A program made the translations under genes and the position numbers. From positions 36,411,001 through 36,475,000 of the forward strand of contig JAIVEN010000002.1 of NCBI GenBank assembly GCA_026686845.1: DNA of 64,000 nucleotides, in the 5' to 3' direction. Shown here piece after piece: positions 12,267-24,433 of this stretch (position 1 is its first letter; every line of letters starts with the position of its first letter). Below the pieces are notes generated by a model that saw only the letters and a program-made list of their open reading frames with translations, made no database searches and was not told where the DNA came from. The stretch is from Adenanthera pavonina. Its lineage: Eukaryota; Streptophyta; Magnoliopsida; Fabales; Fabaceae.

Positions 12267-12422
12267 TTTTTTTTTGGTAGAAATCACAGGTATTCTTTTA
12301 TTGGAGGCAATCCTATTTAAAGCATTGTCAGGCACTAAATTAGAGCACCTCTTCCAGCGGAAATTTGAATTCATCATGTTGTGAAAAACTAACTCCTTTC
12401 ACTAGACCTAACCCCCATTGGT
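12267..12422 (-). mobile_element. tRNA-derived SINE, minus strand (SINE-1)
   Basis: The plus strand starts with a T run (an A tail on the minus strand). It is flanked by near-identical copies of ATAAGTCTCATAT (12254-12266) and ATAAGTTTCATAT (12423-12435), a typical retroposon target duplication. The minus strand begins with a box A-like AGGTCTAGTG and has a box B-like GAATTCAAATTTCC. Copies II and III of the block lack the insertion. A second short T run with GGTAG follows at 12434-12450 and may be an older truncated tail. Confidence 0.7.
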
Positions 12423-13572
12423 ATAAGTTTCATATTTTTTTTTTGGTAGAGAATTTCATATTTTATATTGACATTCATTGACATTAATATTGGTATTGAA
12501 TATTCGTAATTCACAAAAACAGACCTATGTTGTGTAAGGCCCGGATGCCCCCATTGATTTTAAAAAATTTATACACTTATATGTATTGGGCTTTTGTTAT
12601 GCCCACATTTATCTTCTAATTTTGAACCTACTAAAATGGATCCAAACTGGAGGCCCAAATCAGAGCAACAATCTTCATCAGACAAAGACCTACTCTCCAT
12701 TAACACATCTCGCTATCTCAAACCTAACCATTCCAATCCAATAACCGACAGCCCACAAACAGAATTGAAAGAAGAGAACTGAAATTGTCATTTCAAACAT
12801 AATAAAAGTCAGAGAAACCACTAGGGCGGCAGTGCGCGATTGATAATGATTAATATTAATGATGATTACTATTGTCTGGAATTAATATTATCACTTTGTC
12901 TACATGCTAAATATGCCTACTCACTAGTTTGAAGGTTTAATTATTCATTTTAATTTTGATACACGTTCATATGATGGAAGACCAGTGTTTGAAGGAAATT
13001 AACCCATTCTTGCGTGGCACATTCCGTTGAGTCGTTTATAGTTTTATTTGTAAAGTGTCTGGTTATTTTAAACATATGTATTACGGGTGTATTACAGCTG
13101 ATAAAAAGTTTGTAATTAAATAGTGAACTTCTATTATGTACCAATACTTTAAATTATTTGATGTATCAATATTAGATACTTTTCCATCATTGATATATAC
13201 CGATACTCCTTAGATATCTATTTATAAAGTATCCAATTTATTATTTTCTAAACAAGTGAAAAATGAATTTTTTATATGTATCTAATATGCATTGGATATA
13301 GATTGATACAATTTGATTTTTTTTTTACATTTTTCACAACATTTTTTTAGAAATTAAAATAAATATTATATTTATTTATCAATTAAAAAATTAGAAATAT
13401 ATTTTTTATCATAAAAAGTACTCTAAAAAATATTATATTATTTTTTACCATAAAAGCTGTACTTTTTACGGATGATGGCTAGAGAGGAAACGGCATTGAA
13501 ACTGTTCCTATTAGTAGGAATTATGCACCAGACAAATTGACAATGGATTTATGTGTTTTAATTGGTATAAAA

Positions 13573-13858
13573 TACTCCATTTGTTCTTTAGTATAAAGAC
13601 ATTTAGAAGGCTTTTCTTATTTCAAAATATAAGAGGTAAGGAAGAGTTGTTTGGTGTTTTTAATTTTGTTCTGAAAGTGCCCTTCATTGAGTAAATATAA
13701 TTCATTTTTTTAATTGCATGATATAAAATTTATTAACATTAAATAAGGATATTTTTTAAAATTATTTTGTATTTTTGAAAAATTTAATTATTCTAATTGA
13801 TTTCTGTAGTCTATATGATTTTGTTCTTTATCCATTATCCTAAGGAATAGAGACAGTA
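13573..13858. mobile_element. Stowaway-like MITE
   Basis: It runs from TACTCCATTTGTTC to AATAGAGACAGTA, imperfect inverted ends with TA at both edges. Its right half matches the right half of the element at 23974-24433 (ATTAACATTAAAT... TTTTGTTCTTTATCC). It has no coding capacity. Confidence 0.5.
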
Positions 13859-14424
13859 TTATTAAAGGACTATAAGTATGTTTTTAGTTTAGTTTTTGTT
13901 ATTACAATTATATTTCTTATGTTTTATGGATTATTTTGTATTTTATATATACGTATCTTAGAAGTATCGTATTATATATTTTTAGATTTAGCTGTATCGA
14001 CGTATCAAATATGCATCATATCCAATACTCGTATCGTATTTGTGCATCATAGGTGATCTCTATTTCTAGCAAAAAAAATTATTAATATCAAATAAAGGCA
14101 TTTTAGAAACTATTTTACATTTTTAACAAATTTAATAATTATAATTATTTTTCTTAATCTGCATGATTTTGTTCTTTATCCCTTATACAAAGGAATGGAA
14201 GTAATATTATTAAAGGACTATAAGTATGTTTTTAGTTTAGATTTTTTTTATTGCAATTATATTTATTCTGTTTTATGTATTATTTTGTATTATATATATA
14301 TATATTATAAGTATTATATCCTATATTTTTAGATTTGATTGTATCGACTTATCGGCTATGCATCGTATCCAATACTCATATAGTATCTATGCATAATAGG
14401 TGATATCTATTTCTGCAAAAAAAA
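13731..14424. repeat. Tandem duplication, two copies of about 349 and 345 bp
   Basis: Copy 1 is 13731-14079 and copy 2 is 14080-14424. Both start TATTAA and share ATTATTAAAGGACTATAAG, TATGTTTTTAGTTTAG, CATATCCAATACTC-type and ATAGGTGAT words in order. Each ends in TATTTCT followed by an A run. They differ by scattered substitutions and small indels. Confidence 0.75.
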
Positions 14425-14798
14425 ATAGTGACCTCTATTTTTTAAAAGCACCTCCGCTAAACAATTTATTTTAAAGAATAATCTCCAATCTTACTATTTA
14501 TAAATTTTATACTGATTGATATTGATAATTAAAAGTAATTTAATATTCATATTTTCATACAAGGTTTTGCATACGTTACTTAGTAGTGTTACTCCTCAAC
14601 AACAAATTGCGAAGGCTCAATAACAAATTGTGACGGCTCAAGTGTCTCGAGACTTTTAACAATTTTTTTTAATTTACATGTAGTTTTTTTTTTATGTTTT
14701 CATCATAAAAGTTATAAATTAAAATTTCACATATGTATCATATATATATCTATATGTTATTAATAATAATAATAGGATGTGCCACCTAAGGCCTCTAG

Positions 14799-14801
<3 letters not shown>

Positions 14802-14851
<50 letters not shown>
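14802..14851. repeat. (TAA)n microsatellite
   Basis: About sixteen uninterrupted TAA units lie in block copy I. The matching place in copy II (about 21158-21185) has a shorter, interrupted AAT/AAC tract, so the array expanded after duplication or shrank in copy II. Confidence 0.9.
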
Positions 14852-15030
14852 TGAGGTGTATATAATTTTTATAAACAAGTATTTATATAATTTTTAATTA
14901 AATTAAACGAGAATATATAAAATTTAATTAAACGAGTATATAATTTTTTGTTATTTCTTTCATATATAAAATTTTATATAACCCTACTATAGATTCAAAA
15001 TTCAATTCGAAATCTCTTCATTAAAATTTA

Positions 15031-15709
15031 GGGTAAAATATTGTGATATCTTCTATATTTTACTTAAATTACAGAAACACCATCTCTATTTTAGAAACCT
15101 ATATAAACCTCTCATAAATTAAAAGTTATGTTATACATATCTCCTTTCTATTTTTAAAATTCAATTTCCATTCACCTAAGAGTTAATAAACTGTTAATTC
15201 ACCAAACTTAACCTTTTTTTTACTAAAATATCCATCTTTAACATTATTTATTTAGGAATATTTCTTACAGATTTTTTTAACTTTTTTAATTTTCAACCAG
15301 AATGAGTTTTGTGCATTTGCAAAGAATTTGAGATAAACAACATTGTTCACAGTTTGGAAACTGCATGTCTAACATTTATTGTAAATTTCATTTATATTGA
15401 TTGATTTGACACATTTTATTTTATTTTATTAATATTTAATTAAATATTTTTCAAATGCGTTTATTTAAATATTACTATAATTAATTATTTAAAATTATTT
15501 AATACATATTTTATATTTTTAATGTCAGATCAATAGAAAACATTGTCATGAAATTTTTACATAAATATTTTAAATTCATTTAGATTTTATTGGATAGAAA
15601 TTAGGGATTTTTTATCATAAGGGTAAATTAATAATTTTAAGTTATTTTAGTATGAATTATAATTGATAAAAAGGAGCTACAAAATTGTAACAGAATATTC
15701 TTAATAGTA
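15031..15709. other. AT-rich spacer, no feature seen
   Basis: This stretch lies between block copy I and the LINE. I see no gene, terminal repeat or RNA. Confidence 0.55.
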
Positions 15710-18154
15710 TCAAAAGAATTTGGTGGATTAGGTCTAAGAAATTTGAGGGTCATGAATGAAGCTTTTCTCTGTAAAATTGCTTGGCAAGTCTTATATAATC
15801 CGGATGCACTTTGGGTGAAGGTGTTGAAGGCTAAATATGCAAGAAATGAAGATATTTATAAAGAGGTGGTCAATCGTACTTCTGATTCTCGGCTTTGGAG
15901 ATCTTTAAGCAGTATTTGGCCATTTGTTGTGAGTAATTTAAGATGGGAGTTGGGTGATGGGGAAAAAATCCATTTTTGGACTGATAGGTGACTCCTTCCG
16001 TTTGATGAGCTTTCAGGCCACACTTTAATTAATTTACCTCCCTCCTTGTTGCATATGAAGGTAAGGGAGTTTGTTGATTCTAATGGGCAATGGCAGTATG
16101 ATTTGGTGTAGCAATTTTTAGATGATAATTGCATGGAATTTCTTAGAGGAACTTTGCCCCCAGGCCGTTTTAATGGACCAGATAAATTGCATGGAATTGC
16201 TTATTGGAATTTGATGCACTTTGATAATGTAGTAGCAGATGAGCGGTGGTCATTTATTTGGGATTGGAAGGGTCCTTATAAAATTAAGATGTTTATGTGG
16301 CGTGTGGCTCATTATAGATTGCCAACAAATGATTGGCGAAGCAAGTGGAGCGGTAGCTCCAACAGCTGCCCTGTGTGTGCAGAATCTACTGAAACAATAA
16401 TCCATATTTTACATGATTGTTTGTATGCTTCTTCGATTTGGCGTATGCTTGTGGACGACGCCCATGAAGCAGATTTCTTTGCTGCTCCTTGGGATGTTTG
16501 GTTACGAAATAATATGGTTTTGGAGTTGGGCAACACGATTGGATTGACTTGGAGGCACACTTTCTTTGTTGTTTGTTGGTATCTTTGGCATTGGAGAAAT
16601 AAACAAGTGCATGATGAAGATTTCATAAAACCTATAGATCCTGTTCTACTTGTCAAAAATTATATGGCTGAAATAAAAAATACAATTATCGGGGAAGATA
16701 ATGAGATGTCAGGTATTGATAAGTGAACCCTTTTGGAACCTGTCCAAAGAACCCACTTTTATGTGTATGACACCCGGATCTTTGCTAAACAACAGCAAAG
16801 AAAAGAATAAAGACACACGATAACAGAAGCAAAAGAAAGCCAAAAATAAAGAAATAAGATGGATAGATGTTGGTCTTGAGAATTAGAACCCAAGAGAACC
16901 AGTCTCTTGAACCCTAGTTCCGGTGACGCCACAAGGATTGACCAATTCCTTGATAAGTCATAGTATTCTCTCTAGCACTCAAAGAATCGCAAGAGGAAAC
17001 TCACAAAAGTCTGAAACTTTAATCATTGAAATCTTAAAAAACGTACATGAAAGTTAGCCTTAAATAGGCAAGCTAAAATCTAACCTAATAAGCTTAGAAA
17101 CCCTAATTAATTTGGGCTTAAGCAATCCTAATAGGAATAGGAGACTTTAGGCCCAAACAACACTCCTATTGGACCTAGGAAACTAGTAAAATAAAATCCT
17201 AAAATAAAATAACGAAAATTCATAAGAAAATAATAAAAATAAGACCTAAGCCCTTATAAACATGCCACCACATTAATGAAGTCACATGTTTGGCACATGA
17301 CATGTTTATTTACAAGATGGGCTATCAAAAAGACTACTAATTAACTAATTGGGCTTTATTAATTAACAAAGTTCAGCCCATAATTAATAAAAACGAAATT
17401 AATACTAATTAAGCCCAATAATGCTTAAGTCACATGCTACTTTAGTGAAGCACATGATCTTTTAAGTAATCTCTTCCAATGGGCTTCTCTTGGGCTTGAA
17501 TCTTTCCAAGTGATAAGGCCTCCTACCACGCTCTTGAATTTGTCCAAGCCATCCTCTATCAGGTATGCAGTTCCATAAATTGTCAATTGATGTTAGATGG
17601 CAGGCTCCTGGAGATGGCTGGGTTAAAATTAATATAGATGGGGCTGTCAAAGGGATTAATAAAGTGGTTGGATGTGGAGGAATTTGTAGAGGTTCAGATG
17701 GACAATGGTTGGGTGGTTTCTCTTATTTTATTGGGAGGTGTAATTCTTTTGAAGCTGAATTGTGGGGAATTCTCACGGGTTTGGAGTTTGGATGGTCTAG
17801 GGGATTTAAACAGTTCATTGTGGAATGTGATTCTTCTGCAGTGGTTTCTATGCTTACCAAAAGTGGTAATGCTGCACGAGAGTCTCATCTTGTGACTCGG
17901 ATTCGAGCTTGGATGAAGCAAGCATGGAGCCTTTAATTCATGCACATATACAGGGAGGCAAATTTCTGCGCTGATTGGCTCACTAATTATGTATTTTCTA
18001 CTCGCTGCGAGTTGAGTTTTTTAGATAATATGCCATCTGATTTACAATTTTTGTTTTTAGCCAATCTCTCTGGTATGAGTAGATCTCGTTGTATTTCTAT
18101 TATCTAGTTTTATTTTCTGGGGCGTTTAGCCCCTTTTGCCTACCAAAAAAAAAA
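15710..18154 (+). pseudogene. 5'-truncated LINE: RT C-terminal region, zf-RVT and RNase H, split by a solo LTR
   Basis: It starts within the end of a reverse transcriptase (KEFGGLGLRNLRVMNEAFLC), typical of 5'-truncated plant L1-type LINEs. A zf-RVT region follows (KIKMFMWRVAHYRLPTND; CPVCAESTETIIHILHDC) at about 16260-16430. After the solo LTR comes an RNase H domain with its three acidic residues in INIDGAVKG, FEAELWGIL and VECDSSAVV (17625-17860). Stops at about 15988 and 16109 and near the RNase H end make it a pseudogene. The 3' end is clear: TTTTGCCTACC then an A run ending at 18154. This copy is better preserved than the LINE at 7260. Confidence 0.88.
16717..17561 (-). mobile_element. 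Solo LTR of the Gypsy-1 LTR family (845 bp)
   Basis: Its termini are TGATAAGTG and CTCTATCA. The five bases before (16712-16716) and after (17562-17566) are both GGTAT, a perfect target duplication. It matches the LTR at 1-716 closely. No internal region remains, so it formed by recombination between the two LTRs of a full element. It sits between the zf-RVT and RNase H parts of the LINE, and removing it rejoins the LINE. Near its outer end it lacks about 20 bases present at 692-711, consistent with deletion between CTCTA repeats. Confidence 0.95.
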
Positions 18155-18169
18155 TTAAACTAAAGTGAA

Positions 18170-21100
18170 AACAGAGAACTCTCCATAGTCATATGACAGA
18201 TTATAACTTATAAAATTAAAATGATGTAGCTAATTATTAACAGATTTGGATTTATATATACACTATTAAGGTTGATTGGATTGTAATTTTTTTTCAAAAA
18301 CAAAATTATACACTAATGATTCATATTTTTATTGTTATGTCTTTGCATTTAAAAAAAAATAGTCTAATTAGCCTAAATAATATAGCCCGATCCATGACAC
18401 ATTTCGGAGATTTTTAAAGCTCGAGACCCTTTATTCTGATTATTATCCATAAGCATTTCAATAATTGAAAGGCCCGATATTATAAGAGACACCACACTGA
18501 ATTGGGAATGAAATCATTGTCTTCGTATGTGAAGCCCACTTGCTAAGTCACAGAAACAGCATTAAATGGACCTCTTGCTCAATTTGGTCCCCATCAAAAT
18601 GGGCTCCAAATGAAAATTTTAGACACATCTATTTATTATATATATAAAAGTATAGGTTTAGAAAAGTCTAAACCTAAAAACAGTTCTTTGATAACTCTGG
18701 AAAACCTGAGTCTAACCAATGGATTAAAATAAAATATTCATACATATCAAAATAATTCTCAATATTCAAAATTAAGTAAGATTAGCTATAATTGAAATTT
18801 AAAATTATACTTTGAATTCATATCCCATAAAATCTGCCAACCGAATGGAAAAATAAACAAAAAGGTATAGATGACATATATAAAAATTATATTTTCCATT
18901 TAGAAAGCGTTGAATTTATGTGATATCTTTTAAATCTTAATGTGAATAATGTTAATTTTGATTTTAATTATATATCAGCATATAAATTTTAGTTATAACA
19001 TTTAAATTATATTCTTGACTTAATACAGAAAAAAATCATTAGTTATCTTTTTAAATTAGATAACTAACTATCTAATTTAAATATACTATGAATAAATTTA
19101 AAAAAATTTAATAATTAACTAAAATATAAAATAATAAATTTATAATTACATATTTAAATTCAAATTTTGATTTAAGAAATGTTTTGAATATATTATTAAT
19201 CAAATCCTATGAATGTCAACTGATTTTTAAGTTTGGATATATTAATCAAATATAAGCTTCAATTTTCTTAAAAGAGAAAGGCCCAATTGCTTGGGCCCAA
19301 AGGATTTGAGACATTCGTAACATGGTAACATGATTACAAAACCCGAACTGCAAAGGCCCAATCACATTTCTTGAACAATTATGCACTAATTAGTTATCGG
19401 TCACCAAAATAAAAATGCATTAATTAGTTAAAAAGAATATAATCCCTAGAAAACTAAACAAAACCGTCTTCCACAATTGCGTCAATCACATTTCCAGAAG
19501 AAAGAATAACAATTTACTCGAAATTTCCCATCATATATATTGGTCAATTTCCAAAAGGAAAATTACAAAAAGAAATTTCCCATCATATTTTCTAAACTGA
19601 TATAATTATTTATATTTATTATTTTTTGATGTATTTAGAATAAAAAAGTGTTTAATCATCTTTGAAATATACCGTCTCCATGGGAACCAATTACATTCTT
19701 CCTTCAAAACGAAAGAACCCAACAAATATGCCACACTATTATATTCACAACCCATAAATAATATTACTCACTATAAGTCTCATTTTATATTGACATTCTT
19801 TGATATTAATATTGATATTGAATATTTGTAATTCACAAAAGTGGACCTATGTTGTGTAAGGGGCCAGATGCCCTCATTGATTTTAAAAAATTTATATATT
19901 TATATGTATTCGGCTTTTTTTTTTTTTTGCTAAACAAAAATAACAGGTAAGAAATGTACTTCCATGACCACTGGCAGGGTATCAAGTTCCAGCAGCTGAG
20001 AATCCATCCTGTACCTTCAGCTACCTTTAAGGGTTTAGACATCTTGGACCCTGAAAATGGGCCAATCACTAGACACCCAAAGAACTTATTGACGTTGCCC
20101 CTAAATGGTGGGGAATCTCCTAACAATGGAACTACCACCAACGTAGAATTTTAGTAGTCAAGAGGGACTCGAATCCATCATCCAAGGGGAGGTGAGAGTC
20201 TTAGTTTGGATCCCATAATCACTTGTACCAACCCGTGTTGGCATATATATTCAGCTTTTGTTTGCTCACATTTATCTTCTAATTTTGAACCCACTAAAAT
20301 GAATCCAAACTAAAGGCCCAAATCAAAGCAACAATCTTCATAAGACACAGGCCCACTCTCCATTCACAAATCTCCCTTTCTCAAACCTAGCTATTCCAAT
20401 AACCAATGGCCACCAAACAGTCGCAGAATTGAAAGAAGAGAGTCGAAGTCGATATTTCAAACATAATAAAAGTCAGAGAGACTACTAGAGCGGCAATGAT
20501 AATGATTAATACTAATGATGATTACTATTCTCCGGAATTAATATTATCACTTTGTCTACATTAAATCTCCTCCTTTGACAATACTAAATGCTCAATATGC
20601 CTATTCACAAGTTTTGAAGGAATTTAATTTTGATACAGGTTAATGTTGATGGAAGACTAGTGTTTGAAGGAAATTAATCCATTATTGTGTGGCATATTCC
20701 GTCAAGTCTTTTGTTGTTTTATTTGTACTAGTGTCTTGCTGTTTTAAACATGTGTATTACAGCTGATAAAAAGTTTGTAATTAAATAGTGATCACTATTT
20801 TTAAAGGTACCTCTACAAAACAATTTATTTTAAAAAATAGTCTCCATTCTCCAATCATAAGTAGTGTGTTCGCTATAGATTTTATATTCATTGATATTAA
20901 TAATTAAAAGTAATTTCATAATATTCATATTTTCATACAAGGTTTCGTAGTTTGCCTTACTTAGTTGTGTTACTCGTCAGTAACAAATTGTGAAGGCTCA
21001 AGTGTCTCGAGAGTTGAGACTTTTAACAATTTTTTTTTTAAAATTACATGTAGTTATTTTTTATGTTTTTATCATAAAAATTTTAAATTAACATTTCACA

Positions 21101-21390
21101 TATATATCATATACATGATTTTAATAATAATAGGATGTGCCACCTAAGGCCTCTAAATATAATAATAATAACAACAACAATAATATGAGGTGTATATAAT
21201 TTTTATAAACAAGTATATATATAATTTTTAATTAAAGTAAACGAGAATATATATATATATAATTTAATTAAACAAGTATATTTTTTTGTTATTTCCTTCA
21301 TATATATACATTTTAATTTAAAATTTATATAAACTTATTATAGATTCAAATTTCAATTCGAATACTGTACATTAAAATTTAATATGAACC
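18170..21390. repeat. Duplicated non-coding block, copy II
   Basis: From 19255 on it parallels copy I. Its first part (18170-18640) parallels 22130-22620 of copy III, with TTTATTCTGATTATTATCC and CACACTGAATTGGGAATG in common. About 600 bases at 18640-19250 have no partner that I found and may be a later AT-rich insertion. It carries a SINE at 19918-20242 that is absent from the other copies. No genes were seen. Confidence 0.82.
19918..20242 (-). mobile_element. tRNA-derived SINE, minus strand (SINE-2)
   Basis: A T run at its plus-strand start is the A tail of a minus-strand SINE. Target duplications ATATGTATTCGGCTTTT (about 19902-19917) and ATATATATTCAGCTTTT (20243-20259) flank it. On the minus strand a head with TTGGTACAAGTGATT (box A-like) is followed by GATTCGAGTCC (20165-20175), one base from the tRNA box B consensus. 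Block copies I and III are empty at this position. Confidence 0.8.
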
Positions 21391-22129
21391 CTAATTATTG
21401 AATTAAATAAACAATATATTAAAAATTTAACATCTAATTAAATAATCCGTCATTAAATTTTAACATGAAAATTAATGTTGTAAATTATAACAAATTTTAA
21501 TTTTAATTTGTAACTTATTTGTTCAAATTTGATTAAAACCCTATTAATCACCCATATCCAATAGGTTTATTTGTCCATTGTCATCTGATGGATTATAAAA
21601 GAAGGAAGAAGATCCGGTCACCCCACGATTCCATATAATTATCACATTAGAGGGTAAAAAAGTAAAAACGACAAACAACATTAGGTTTTTCTGTGTTTAC
21701 GGGACCCAAGAAGATTCGGATCCGGTGGGTCATTATTTACCAGGCCACCCATTTCCATTGATTGTGACCCAATAAGTTTGAGTCATACCAGTAAAATGGG
21801 CCTTATTCGTGTTCCATCCTCACTCCTTATTCCCACCTCACTTGGACTCTTCACCCATGTCTCTTTGCTAGGCCCACCTTCCATATTTCTTTCATTTCAC
21901 CTTCCTCCCTTTTAGGGCCATTTACACTGTCACCTTTATTTCCTCCTCTCACATTCTTTGGAGGGGTAAAGGAGTTTTTCATCCTCAAATTTTTTCCAAA
22001 TTTTCATATTAATCCTCATATTTATTTTGATTAAATAATTTTTTATACTTTTATATTATTAAAAAATTGATCTTTTATATTTCAAAAACTTAGTAATATG
22101 ATCCCTATATCATGACCTCCAGAAAGGTT
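21391..22129. other. Intergenic spacer, no gene seen
   Basis: This AT-rich DNA has a more mixed stretch at 21590-21970 (GGTCACCCCACG, CCCACCTCACTTGG) that encodes nothing recognisable. It lies between block copies II and III. Confidence 0.5.
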
Positions 22130-22620
22130 CAAACCCTCTTAAAATTAAGATGATATAACGAACTATCAACTGATTTGGATTTACATTTAAATTATCAAGC
22201 CTAATTGGTTTGTATTTTCAAAAACACAAATATCCATTATGATTTATATTTTTGTTATCATGTCTCTTCATTTAAAAAATAAAAAATTCAGTCCAATCAG
22301 CCTTAATAATATAGCTCAATCCATGATACAGTTTGTAAATTTTTAAAGCCCAAGACCCTTTATTCTGATTATTATCCATATATATTTCAATAATTAAAAG
22401 GCCCAATATTATAAGAGACGCCACACTGAATTGGGAATGAAATCATTGTCTTCATTTGTGAAACCCACTTGCAAAGTCACGGGAACAGCATTAAATGGAC
22501 CCTCTTGCTCAATTTGGGCCCCATCAAAATGGGCTCCAAATGAAAATTTCAGGCCCATTATCTATATTTGTGGAACTTAGGAATCACCCCAAGCTTAGAA
22601 GTTAGACACATCTTCATTTG
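22130..22620. repeat. Duplicated non-coding block, copy III, part a
   Basis: It aligns with 18170-18640, sharing CACTGAATTGGGAATGAAAT, GGGCTCCAAATGAAAATTT and TTAGACACATCT near the end. It marks the left edge of the third block copy, whose remainder lies at 27180-27358, 34566-34839 and 55211-56088. Confidence 0.8.
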
Positions 22621-23973
22621 CTTAATTAATGGTAAAAATTAGTTGTAAGCTTTTATTCATTTGTTTCTCTGGTTATATTTGTTCATCATCTAATCAGATG
22701 GTTTTATAATAATCTAATTTTAATCATGTGGCTAATTATTCTTGCGTTTTTTTAAAAAAAGAAATTATGTCAAGCGCTTATTCCAATATGGACTAAAGGA
22801 CGGTGATTTTCGGGGTCACCATACAGGAATTAGGGGTAGTGATATTCTGGAAGGTTACTGCACGATGGAAGAATAAATTTTCAAATGCTGAGAAAAATGA
22901 CTTTTAATTAAATACAAGATTAATTCAATGGTTGATATTTCAAGCAGCATGTCTCAGCTCCTTTTTGTCAGGTCAAAGAAACCTATCTGTCAATTACATT
23001 ACAATTTTTTTAACTGGTATCATTTTTTAATTCTGTGGATATATACTTATAAATATTTACATGGATATATGTCTTCAACTGTTGTAAATCTCGTGTGATG
23101 CACTGAACTAGCTTTTTTGTTTTTGGCAAAATTATATGTAAGTATTTTATATACTGTCAATTTTATCAAAATTTGAAAAGAAAAATGCTACCAACTTTAA
23201 AAAAATGTTTATAACTTTAAACGATATTGATAATAGTCTTTTTTTTAATAAATTTAATATTTAAAATATTAAAGTTTAGTAATTAAATAATAAATTTAAA
23301 AAGTATATAATAGTTTGATGACAAAAGGAAAAGAATTTAAATTTATTTACTCTAAAATTTATAAATAATGATACAATTTGGCCATTTTTTATTTGGTTTA
23401 AACTAATAAAAGATGATTATAGGAGCATAAACACAAATATATTTTTATGAGATATATAATATACTTTTTTATAATTATTGGAATGTTTTTTATTTTTATT
23501 TTTTTTAAGAAAATACAAACCCATTATTTTTATTTTTACGTAACGTGAAAAAAAAAAGTTTCCTGAAATGAGAATAGAAGATTCTAGAAACATCAAGATA
23601 CTCTTAATTAATAAGCCTTTCCGTTGAAGACCTTGGCAGTTTGGGCCTATCAGATGACACAAAAAGAAACTGTGTTTAAAGTGCTTGATGATTGGAGCCC
23701 ATGAAAATGATATACCAGTATGTTTCTTCGGTGGCATTTGACGCTGACGAAGCGTAATTTCACTTCACTTAAGTCGGCTCCATGAAAATGAAATTTATGT
23801 GTTGGTTACGTAAAGAATTAAAAAATGAAATTGAAATTTTGACTCTAGTTCTAGAGGTTTTGATGACCAAAAAATAATAAAAATAATAATCCTAAAGGAT
23901 TTTATTTTCTTTCACCCGTGTACATGAAATTCTGGACTGTCTTATTTCAAGTGGAGGAAGATCTACTATTAAG
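22621..23973. other. AT-rich spacer, no gene seen
   Basis: I see no protein similarity or clear terminal repeats. It falls inside the shattered block copy III region, so it may contain unrecognised insertions. Confidence 0.5.
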
Positions 23974-24433
23974 TACTCCATCTGTTTTATATTATAAGAT
24001 ATTTTATATCAATTACACATATATTAAGAAAATTATTGAAATCAATGTTAAAAATACCCACATTTCTTATTTTACCCTTATTAAATAATCATTCTACTAT
24101 TATTATAGGATTATAAATGAGGAGAGAGGAAACATTAAGAATAGGAGTAAAATAGGAAGAAAAATATTCAATGCCCTATATTTTGGATCACAAAATAGGA
24201 GAGAGGAAATATGGTATTTGTCTAGTGTATTTAATGACTTTTTTCTAAAATATTCTTAATTAAGATAATATATTTTCAATATAATTCATTTGTATTAATT
24301 GTATAATGAAAGAATTATTAACATTAAATGAGAGCATTTTTGGAAACTACTTTATATTTCAAATAAATTTATTATTTTTCTTGACCTGTGTGATTTTGTC
24401 TTTTATCCTTTATATTAAAAAATGGAGAGAGTA
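23974..24433. mobile_element. Stowaway-like MITE, probably composite
   Basis: The left end TACTCCATCTGTTTTATAT and right end AATGGAGAGAGTA are imperfect inverted repeats with TA edges. The left half matches the MITE flanks at 27974-28000 and 33006-33240 (ATTATAAGATATTTTAT). The right half matches 13620-13858. At 460 bp it is longer than its relatives here, so it may be two elements fused. Confidence 0.5.

Larger units (their letters stand above)
13136..14424. mobile_element. AT-rich insertion in block copy I, class unresolved
   Basis: Copies II and III continue without it, so it is an insertion. Flanks are ATAGTGAACTTCTATT (13120-13135) and ATAGTGACCTCTATT (14425-14439), a likely target duplication of about 15 bases. 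An A run precedes the right flank, which suggests retroposition. The interior has no coding frame, holds many GTATC/GATAC words, contains a MITE at 13573-13858 and has an internal tandem duplication. I cannot assign a family. Confidence 0.6.
11774..15030. repeat. Duplicated non-coding block, copy I
   Basis: It aligns in order with copy II (18170-21390) and the scattered copy III. Shared landmarks include AATTTACTCGAAATTTCCC, CTCCATGGGAACCAATTAC, TTGTGTAAGG and GATGTGCCACCTAAGGCC. Copy I carries its own insertions, a SINE at 12267-12422 and an AT-rich unit at 13136-14424. Both are empty sites in copies II and III. It has no coding content. What the ancestral block was (an intergenic spacer or an old element) is not clear. 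Confidence 0.85.

Noticed and set aside
15743..17936. Host RNase H or reverse-transcriptase-related gene
   Set aside because: The domain order, internal stops, 5' truncation and terminal A run identify a LINE.
20165..20240. Possible tRNA gene from a box B-like motif
   Set aside because: No cloverleaf can be drawn. The motif belongs to a tRNA-derived SINE with an A tail and target duplication.
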